DNA of 64,000 nt from Serripes groenlandicus (Eukaryota > Mollusca > Bivalvia > Cardiida > Cardiidae): assembly GCA_031761405.1 (NCBI GenBank), contig JASEVX010000007.1, forward strand, positions 25,570,859 through 25,634,858. Direction: 5' to 3'. Both the position numbers and the translations under genes were made by a program. This document shows positions 57,490-64,000 of this stretch, in pieces (position 1 is the stretch's first letter; every line of letters starts with the position of its first letter). The notes under the pieces are model-generated. The model was not told the DNA's origin. It did no database searches and was given only the letters and a program-made list of their open reading frames with translations.

Positions 57490-57717
57490 TTTATCCTTTC
57501 CCACCTATAGATGCTTTCTGACGCCTCTGCAGCAGATGAATTTTGAAAACATTGTGACAAAAGGGAAAATTGCTCAAAACGAGCAATTTCCCCTTATGTC
57601 ACAATGTTATCAACTCTATTTAAAAATTATTCTTTCTTTTAAAGAGATTTTAGCAATTTTTGTCTAAATATTTTCAAAGACATCTGCTGCAAAATTGTTG
57701 TATGTGGAAAAGGGTTG
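57490..57717. mobile_element. TTAA-family hairpin MITE beside exon 2
   Basis: ATCCTTTCCCACCTATAGAT to GTGGAAAAGGGTTGA; ends about 18 bp from the exon 2 donor. Confidence 0.78.
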
Positions 57718-57734
57718 ATTCAAATTGACCTTAC

Positions 57735-57852
57735 ATTGTTTTTTAGTCTCTTCAGCTGAAGATGGTACCCATCTTCCATGGTTTCCAGCTGTCCAAAATA
57801 GGACAAGCTAACTAGCATGTCCAGTCTGAACCCATTTAATAAGGTGTGATAG
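57735..57852 (-). CDS. Exon 2: FAS1 domain A, middle
   Basis: This exon is 118 bp, with acceptor GATTACAG|CTATCAC and donor AACAAT|GTAAGG. The first base completes the codon split from exon 1. It encodes YHTLLNGFRLDMLVSLSYFG and a following stretch rich in charged residues ending KRLKNN, matching the central strand region of FAS1 domains. Confidence 0.88.
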
Positions 57853-57924
57853 CTGTAATCAAATAAAAACATTCAGATATAAATTGTTCAATACATGTAG
57901 TTGTATTTAAGCCCTAGATAAGGA

Positions 57925-58060
57925 GAGTATTTCACATTCCAAACTCCTTATTTGACCCTCAAACCCTATGTTGCGGGTTCTCAAAAGAATTGTCTCAGTG
58001 AGATGATTCTTTTGGGTACTCATGACATAGGTGAAGTCGAGTCATAAGAAAGATATTGAT
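57925..58060. mobile_element. Hairpin repeat of the AACCCTATGTT family
   Basis: CTCAAACCCTATGTTGCGGG and TACTCATGACATAGG arms with AGAATTGTCTCAGTGAGATG at the centre. Confidence 0.6.
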
Positions 58061-59317
58061 GGGAAAAGACTAGTTTGTTCCTCCTTATCTAATCCTGTTG
58101 TAATTGCTGCAAAGGCATCTAGTATTTTCTGCACCAGGTAAAGCGTTAAGTTGATGTATGTTGATTCATTAACCATTTGCAACATACAATAAACCTGCAG
58201 CAGACTTGAGAAATATCTAGGCACCCCCATCATTTGCAATTTCTCCTTTTGCCACAATGTTTTCAAAAGCTGTCTGCTGCAGAAGCGTCAAAATTCGCCC
58301 TCGATTAGGGAAACATTAAATTGAGCAAAATGGAAAATAGATAATGAGGCACTGGGAACTCACCAAGTTGCTGTGATATAACTGAAATATTGTTGATGAA
58401 ACACCATTCAAACATAACAAAGGTGCTGAACTCCAGAAAATAGATATTATAATCAAAGTTTTAAAACTGTTCAAAAGTTGTCTTGAAATATTAGAATCAT
58501 AATTCTGTAAAAAGATTAAAGTAATAATTTCACTTCCAGTTCCATAAACATCTAAATATTGATCGTTTGTGCTTCACTTTTACCAGGGACATAGATAAGA
58601 TTATCTACGTCCCTGCTTTTACTGGGTAAACATAACCAGTAAGCAAAATTGTGTACATTTTCATGACTATCTATTGACAGTTTTTCAACATTTATTGCCA
58701 AAATAGTTTTGAACTAATTATTACTCATTATTAGCAATATTTGTAGAAGTTTCAATATTTCAAAATTTGGATCACCACCTTTAACATGATTTTTATGATA
58801 ATGCGTAATTTAAAAAGAAGCTCCCAGACAAATATCTGAGTAAATATATCTCCTGAAAGTTGGAAGTTTAATTTTGATAAGAAAAAAGAAATTGGAAACA
58901 CTGTCGAAAGTTTTCTGTATTAACCCTTTTCAACAAACAGACCTCTGATGACACCTCTGCAAAAGAAAGAAGAGGCCCAAGAGGGCCAGTATGGCTCCAC
59001 AGCGAGTGTAGGACAAACCCCCCCCCCCCAGACAAAACACCTCCCGCTCATTTTTGTATAGGTGAACAAAACACCCCTCATCATTTTTACAAGGTGGACA
59101 AAACACCCCCTATGGTTTTTACAAGGTGGACAAAACACCCCCTAAGGTTTTTAAAGGATGGACAAAACACCCCTTAACTAAAACACCTCCCAATAATGAG
59201 GTTACAATTATGACAAAATATTTTTCAATATTTTAATTTTTATTTCATTACACATGTTTAATTTACACAGAAAATGAAACATTCAAATGGATTTACATAA
59301 CAGAATAAGATATCAGT

Positions 59318-59416
59318 GTTCAACTGATTGTCAAATTAAAGGTAACACTTTGAAGTATTTAATCACTATTAATTGCTTACAAAGTGTTACCTTTAAATTG
59401 ACAATCAGTTGAGTTT
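59318..59416. repeat. Inverted repeat hairpin
   Basis: CAACTGATTGTCAAATTAAA and GGTAACACTTTG face CAAAGTGTTACC and TTTAAATTGACAATCAGTTG around a 25-base loop. Confidence 0.85.
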
Positions 59417-59489
59417 CAACACCTAAAGACCAATTTTACATTAACATTATATTTCATTATATTTCATTACCAAAGAAAATTTAAATTTC

Positions 59490-59670
59490 AGATAATATAA
59501 AAATAATATTGTTAATATAAAAATAATATTGTTAATAAATAATATTGTTAATATAAAAATAATATAATAATATTGTTAATATAAAAATAATATTGTTAAT
59601 ATAAAAATAATGTGTTAATATAAAAATAATATTGTTAATATAAAAATAATATTGTTAATATAAAAATATG
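59490..59670. repeat. AT-rich tandem repeat
   Basis: Units of 18-20 bp, ATAAAAATAATATTGTTA, about nine copies. Confidence 0.9.
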
Positions 59671-60017
59671 ATTGATATAGCACATTAAAGATTTCAAGTT
59701 ATAATGTAAAATCATATGATATATACACCAACATAATTATTCAATATAAGCTACACTTAGCACATAGTTTTAGCACTTAAAAAATGTTTTGTCCAGTTTA
59801 ATGCAGTCTGATGCACTGTCCCATGGTGTGCAGAAACTGGGCCAGAGTCTTCTGTCCGTTGTTGAGTTGAAGGCACAATGTTTTAAGGCGCTTATGGTGT
59901 ACAAGAGTGTTTTTTCTCTGGGGAGCTGGTTGCCCTTGCTGGTTACTGTACACTTCTGTTTCTACCAGTGCGGCGTCCCTCTGTAAGCACTGGATTACAG
60001 TCCACAGTGATGGGTTG

Positions 60018-60590
60018 TTATGGCCAACCAAATGCTTCGTCCCCTCGCATAGTGGTGTATTCCTCTGGTAGTGGGTATGGGATGTCCTGTCTGGTTGCTG
60101 GCTCTGAGGGTGCTGTTCCACGTTTCGCCCAACGTACGACTCTCTTCAGGGAATCGACCCTGCCAGCCGCAGATGCTACCTCCTTAGGCACAGTGGCTAG
60201 TTTGTCTGTAACAATCTGCCCAGGTTTCCCTCTGTTGGCCTGGACGATAGCCTTGATTTCGGACTTCACCTTCATGGCAGCAATGGCGAACAGATCAGCC
60301 TCATGGCTGTGCTCTGTTGTAGACTTCACCTCTGTAGCAGCACAATCAGTTGTGAGTGCACCTTTGCACTGTTTGCTTGAGCGATGAGTACACTCCCACT
60401 GAACTGTTATTTTCAACTCTTTCTTCTTAGTGTATGCATACCCTGCATAGCAGAGTTTTCTAGAGCCTTTATTACTGGTTATGAATTCCATATTTGCAGT
60501 TGTAATGATGGAACAGAGGATATGTTTCTTTATATAACAGACATTTTGTGCAGTTTGCGTCCTTTTGCAGTTTGCAATATCAATTGGCAA
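60018..60590 (-). pseudogene. MULE-type protein, FLYWCH zinc finger, transposase core deleted
   Basis: The open frame has 190 codons. Residues about 34-100 are a FLYWCH domain: MEFITSNKGSRKLCYAGYAY, VQWECTHRSSKQCKG and TTEHSHEAD give the Cys, Cys and His-x-His ligands. Residues 101-175 match the segment that follows FLYWCH in MULE proteins (IVQANRGKPGQIVTDKLA). It stops at FGWP; in another frame, 59798-60010 continues with LWTVIQCLQRDAALVETEV and a C-terminus like that of MULE transposases. The catalytic DDE middle is missing, so the source was internally deleted and frameshifted. Confidence 0.8.
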
Positions 60591-61153
60591 CCTTAATTAA
60601 TTATTAATTATTAATTGTCAATTAAAAGCTTTATGTGTAAAAATAACATAATTGGCAATAACCATTCATATGATTCTATGATATCAATTATACATGATAA
60701 CAGCTAATTAAGGAATTCCAACAATAAAAAACTTCCTAATTAACATTAGCAGAAAAAACCATAGGGGGTGTTTTGTCCGCCTTGTAAAAACCGTAGGGTG
60801 TGTTTTGTCAGCCTTGTAAAAACTGTAGGGGGTGTTTTGTCCACCTTGTTAAAATGATGAGCCCCACCCCCTGATGGCCATGTTTTTGAACAAGGAACAT
60901 TTCTACAAAATTATTTGAAAAACGGCCTTACACTTTCGGAGGAGAAGTTTTTTAAAGTTTTCACTAAAGCCATATAAGGCAAAATTAAAAGGGGATATCT
61001 ACTGATCATGCACAACCTCCCAGTAAATATTGAGTACTGTTGGTCTAAGTATTATCCAGTTATAAATCAGACAAGCTGTGGTTTACCAACGGACCGACCA
61101 ACCAATATGTGCAAAGCGGTATACACCCTCTTCTCTGAAGGGCCTTAGGGGGC

Positions 61154-61383
61154 TTAACCCTTTCCCTCATATAGACGCTTTCTGATGCCTCTGCAGCAGA
61201 CGGCTTTTTGAAAACATAGTGACAAAAGAAGAAATTGCTCAAAACGAGCAATTTCTACTTTTGCCACAATGTTTTCCATTTTTAGTCATAGGTTATCCAT
61301 TCAATTATAGAGATTTTCTATTTTTTCACAAAATATGTTCAAAGTTGTTTGCTGCAGAATTGTCGTATGAGGGAAAGGGTTAA
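61154..61383. mobile_element. TTAA hairpin MITE copy next to exon 1
   Basis: TTAACCCTTTCCCTCATATA to GTATGAGGGAAAGGGTTAA. Its end is 13 bp from exon 1, just past the GTATGT donor. Confidence 0.9.
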
Positions 61384-61396
61384 TAATAATACATAC

Positions 61397-61551
61397 TTTA
61401 TAAGTGTAAGTAATGTGTCTTTTTTCATCCATTGGTCGAGAGTATTATTCATAAAGTGGCTGGAAACAAAAGCTGTAAATGCCCTGTCATGTGGAACAAA
61501 CACTGTATAGTTTCTGTCCAGCAACAGTTCCTTATCCGATTGGCTGAAACT
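61397..61551 (-). CDS. Exon 1 (in window): FAS1 domain A, H1 region
   Basis: This exon is 155 bp: 51 codons plus two bases (AA). The acceptor is TTTCAG|AGTTTC and the donor ATAAA|GTATGT. It encodes the FAS1 H1 motif NYTVFVPHDRAF and ends in LLTLI; the split codon with exon 2 gives N, making LTLINYHTLLNG, a typical FAS1 core. A TTAA hairpin MITE ends only 13 bp into the following intron. Confidence 0.9.
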
Positions 61552-61626
61552 CTGAAATATAAGAAAGAATAACATTATTTTGCACTTTTTTACCACTCCA
61601 CTTTCTCTACTGGTATCTTTTCCTGT

Positions 61627-61826
61627 TTAACCCTTTCCCACATACAACAAATCTTCAGCAGACGACTTTGAAAACAAAGTGACAAAAACCTTAAAAGATA
61701 GTTTAATTGTTAAATAAAGTTGAAAACATTGTGGCTCATCATCAGCAATTTCACCTTTGACCACAATGTTTTCAAAAGTCGTCTGCTGCTATTGTGTCAA
61801 AATGTGTCTGCAGGTGGGAAAGGTAT
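61627..61826. mobile_element. Diverged TTAA hairpin MITE
   Basis: TTAACCCTTTCCCACATACA to CAGGTGGGAAAGG. Confidence 0.7.
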
Positions 61827-61928
61827 ATTACATGTACACTTATAACAACAGAAATCTGTGTTATTTATAATGGAAGTGTTTAGATATAGCGAAACCACCT
61901 AAGATTAGTTTATAATACATGTACATAC

Positions 61929-62003
61929 CGGTAAATATGTACTGAGAAGTCGTAATTTGAAATACCCAGAGATGAGAAAAATCATAGAAATACATGTTAT
62001 TCC
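61929..62003 (-). CDS. Candidate upstream exon of the stabilin-like gene (start of a FAS1 domain)
   Basis: On the minus strand an open stretch of 25 codons ends CCG|GTATGT, a good donor, in phase 0 as exon 1 requires. Its end reads YFKLRLLSTYLP and would join SFSQSDKELLL, which resembles the helix preceding the FAS1 H1 motif. The proposed acceptor (AAG before GGAATA) has a weak pyrimidine tract, so the 5' limit and the exon itself are uncertain. Confidence 0.35.
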
Positions 62004-62327
62004 CTTCAGATGTTATCAGGCACCCAGATAAAAGGAAATGACATATTCATATATAAAACAGTCACAACCTACGTAATTATACACATTATCACAAAAAAGG
62101 TCCCACAAAAATAGCTACTTTTTTTCAAAATATCATTTATTCGAGAAATGTCACAAATTTTCATTGATTGTATAAAAATAATATATAATTTATATACCAT
62201 TGTACTTTTAATATGAGAGTTCTCATCCTTTGTAATTTTACGTGCATATCAAAATACAACAGCAGGTCTTTGTTACATGCGTGTTTTTATCACTTGATAT
62301 AGAATACTTGTATCAAAAATTCAATGG

Positions 62328-62557
62328 TTAACTCTTTCCCTCATACGACAATTCTGCAGCAGACGACTTTGAACATATTTTGTCAAACATGAGAAAATCT
62401 CTTTAATTGAATGGATAACCTATGACAAAAAGTGGAAAACATTGTGGCAAAAGGAGGAATTGCTCGTTTTGAGCAATTTCTTCTTTTGTCACTATGTTTT
62501 CAAAAAGCCGTCTACTGCAGAGGCGTCAGAAAGCGTCTATATGAGGGAAAGGTTTAA
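62328..62557. mobile_element. TTAA hairpin MITE copy, reverse orientation
   Basis: TTAACTCTTTCCCTCATACG to TATGAGGGAAAGGTTTAA; core GAATTGCTCGTTTTGAGCAA. Confidence 0.86.
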
Positions 62558-62663
62558 TGAAAGAGCTAATGGTTTTGAGCAATTTCTTCTTTCGTCGCCA
62601 TGTTTTCAAAAGGCCGTCTGCTGCAGAGGTGTCAGAAAGCGTCAATATGAGGGAAAGGGTTAA
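62555..62663. mobile_element. Half MITE directly joined to the preceding copy
   Basis: From GTTTTGAGCAATTTCTTC to TATGAGGGAAAGGGTTAA; only the right half is present, in tandem with the full copy, suggesting duplication by slippage or recombination at the hairpin. Confidence 0.75.
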
Positions 62664-62687
62664 ATGTAACTAGGATCGATACAAGCG

Positions 62688-62879
62688 TTAACTCATTCCC
62701 ACATACAGACGCATCTGTAGCAGATGACTTTTGAAAACATCGAGCAATTTCTCCTTTTGTCACAATATTTTCAACTTTTTTCGATAATGATACCTACAAT
62801 TATAGAGATTTTCCATATTTTTGAGTAGACATTTTAAAAGTCATCTGCTACAGATTTGCTGTATGTGGGAAAGGGTTAA
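62688..62879. mobile_element. TTAA hairpin MITE, diverged
   Basis: TTAACTCATTCCCACATACA to GTATGTGGGAAAGGGTTAA. Confidence 0.78.
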
Positions 62880-62993
62880 TGCTTTTGATTACAGTAGTTG
62901 CATATATACAGAACTATCACTGAATGATTAACCCTTTCACGCAGACAGTAAATCTGTAGCAGATGACATGGAGACAAAAAATGGTTTATACTA

Positions 62994-63214
62994 TTAACCC
63001 TTTCACGCTTTCTGAGGCCTCTGCAGCAGACGACTTTTTGAAAACATAGTTACAAAATAAGAAATTGTTCAAGACAAGTAATTTCTCCTTTTGCCACAAT
63101 GTTTTCTACTTTTAGTCATAGGTTATCCATTCAATTATAGAGATTTTCTTATTTTTTGACAAAATATGTTCAAGGTCGTCTGCTGCAAAATTGCCATATG
63201 AGGGAAAGGGTTAA
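62994..63214. mobile_element. TTAA hairpin MITE copy
   Basis: TTAACCCTTTCACGCTTTCT to ATATGAGGGAAAGGGTTAA. A fragment of another copy end precedes it at 62928-62975. Confidence 0.82.
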
Positions 63215-63444
63215 CTAAAGTTTTATTATAGAATAACACTGATAACATGGTAGAAATTGGAAACATTGCTCATTATGATTAATTTCTCCTTTTGCCACAA
63301 TGTTTTAAAAATTCATCTTTTGCAGAGGCCTCAGAAAGTTTCTGTATCCGGGGAACGGTTAGAACTTCTGACATCTTTAACATTTTCCCATATACAACAA
63401 ATCTAAACCAGATGAGTTTGAAAACATTTAGGCAACAATATTTA

Positions 63445-63614
63445 AAACTAGAATGGAGTGCTCCGCGGAGCATGTGTGTCACCTGCACCTGCTCATTGAA
63501 AGTGTGACGAAAAAGTATGACAGACAGACAGACAAACGGAAGGATGGACAGATGCCGGACATAAAAAAAAGTAATCCCTAAGTGCCTACCATGCTATGCA
63601 GGGTGACACAAAAA
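63445..63614. mobile_element. Short hairpin element, GTGTGTCACCTGC family
   Basis: It starts AACTAGAATGGAGTGCTCC with stem TGCTCCGCGGAGCA, then GTGTGTCACCTGC. It ends GCAGGGTGACACAAAAA after GACAGACAGACAAACGGAAG. Confidence 0.7.
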
Positions 63615-63667
63615 TTGTTTATTAAAGTTTTACTATTGAATAGATTTGAAAATGTTGTGGCAAAAGT

Positions 63668-64000
63668 AACAAGAGCGCCATGAGGCCCTGGAATCGCTCA
63701 CCTGAGAATGGGCTATTTAAGACATAACTCTTTCAGCGCCAATGGCAATATCATCAAGACAAACTTTCTGACAAAATTTCAAGCTGCTCAAGTCAAAAAT
63801 GCAATCTCTATAGTGTAAACTAGATTATTATACAATTTGGCCTAGTGACTTAGTTGTTGACCTGACCTGACCTGTTCCGCTCTATGTGATGATTAACGGA
63901 AAGATAACGATGTGTATTCAAGTCTTTTATTACTAGTCTTCAACAGCACCGTAAAAAACTGAAACAAAATAAATGCTTCCTTTAATACCTACTCTATCAC
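63668..64000. mobile_element. GGGCCATGATGGCCC-family element, 5' part, runs off the window
   Basis: AACAAGAGCGCCATGAGGCC then ATCGCTCACCTGAGAATGG; the other end lies outside. Confidence 0.65.

Larger units (their letters stand above)
59079..60860 (-). mobile_element. Mutator-like (MULE) element, internally deleted, with tandem-repeat termini
   Basis: Both ends consist of inverse copies of GGTGGACAAAACACCCCCTA units: about 2-3 on the left (59079-59180) and three on the right (60760-60860), beginning TCATCATTTT on both sides. Inside are a FLYWCH zinc-finger frame and a transposase C-terminal remnant. A perfect-stem palindrome lies at 59318-59416 and an AT-rich tandem at 59490-59670. Confidence 0.75.
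10271..61551 (-). other. Stabilin-like FAS1/EGF scavenger receptor gene, 3' part, 16 exons
   Basis: Sixteen exons with AG/GT boundaries join in compatible phases into 713 codons including the stop, so this is one gene. Domain order is FAS1, FAS1, EGF/laminin-EGF block, FAS1, single membrane span, cytoplasmic tail, which matches the C-terminal half of stabilins (FEEL proteins), large type I endocytic receptors on scavenger and endothelial cells. FAS1 H1-type motifs (YTVFVP, YTLFVP, FTLFVP) and H2-type motifs (CTNGYLNIID, CTNGIIHLM) are visible. The first exon seen opens inside a FAS1 domain, so the 5' part lies beyond position 61551. No Link domain is encoded. Introns are loaded with transposons. 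The family assignment is firm at the level of stabilin-like; orthology to STAB1 or STAB2 is not decidable here. Ligand and tissue are unknown. Confidence 0.9.

Noticed and set aside
58364..58381. 18-bp microexon TTATATCACAGCAACTTG with AG and GTGAGT borders between exons 1 and 2
   Set aside because: It would keep phase, but direct joining of exons 1 and 2 already gives the canonical FAS1 core LTLINYHTLLNG; inserting six residues would break it.
60018..60590. Host FLYWCH transcription factor gene
   Set aside because: It lies inside inverse tandem-repeat termini and is followed by an out-of-frame MULE C-terminus, so a transposon remnant is the better explanation.

Overview
This is eukaryotic, AT-rich, repeat-dense, intron-rich DNA with no prokaryotic gene organisation. 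The interspersed repeats, the tRNA-derived SINEs ending in a conserved GGCGTTAAAC-like tail, and the encoded proteins suggest a lophotrochozoan, most likely a bivalve mollusc. The species cannot be named from the sequence alone.

One host gene dominates the window. It lies on the minus strand and I could assemble it exon by exon: 16 exons between 61551 and 10271 (5' to 3'), 2139 coding bases, all splice phases compatible, giving a 712-residue C-terminal part of a stabilin-like receptor. The order is FAS1 (exons 1-3), FAS1 (exons 4-7), a cysteine-rich EGF/laminin-EGF block (exons 8-12), FAS1 (exons 12-15), one membrane span (exon 15) and a short tail ending in an FxNPxF endocytosis-like motif and a stop (exon 16). 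No Link (hyaluronan-binding) domain lies between the EGF block and the last FAS1 domain, where vertebrate stabilins carry one. The 5' end of the gene is outside the window; a possible further exon is at 61929-62003.

The most unusual structure is in the introns upstream of exons 4, 6 and 7. In each, the 3' splice site plus the first 25-45 coding bases of the exon has been copied in tandem into the intron (units of about 45/46, 64 and 55 bp), giving arrays of decoy acceptor sites. The exon 4 array is about 2.7 kb of repeat. It is broken by a hAT-type element (46801-48852, 8-bp TSD), a Helentron-like element (49575-50160, inserted between two A residues without duplication) and a nearly full-ORF LINE (about 50259-53753). 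Because the array is repetitive, the empty site of each insertion can be read from neighbouring units.

The rest is mobile DNA: many copies of a TTAA-flanked hairpin MITE with CCCTTTCCC termini (piggyBac-like), several families that start with AACAAG plus a hairpin and carry asymmetric inverted repeats with internal minisatellites (Helentron/HINE-like by structure), an internally deleted MULE with a FLYWCH zinc finger (59079-60860), a decayed hAT with a ZMYM1/TTF-type transposase (24038-25509), tRNA-derived SINEs and several minisatellites. Positions 1-10270, downstream of the gene, hold only repeats and unassigned sequence.
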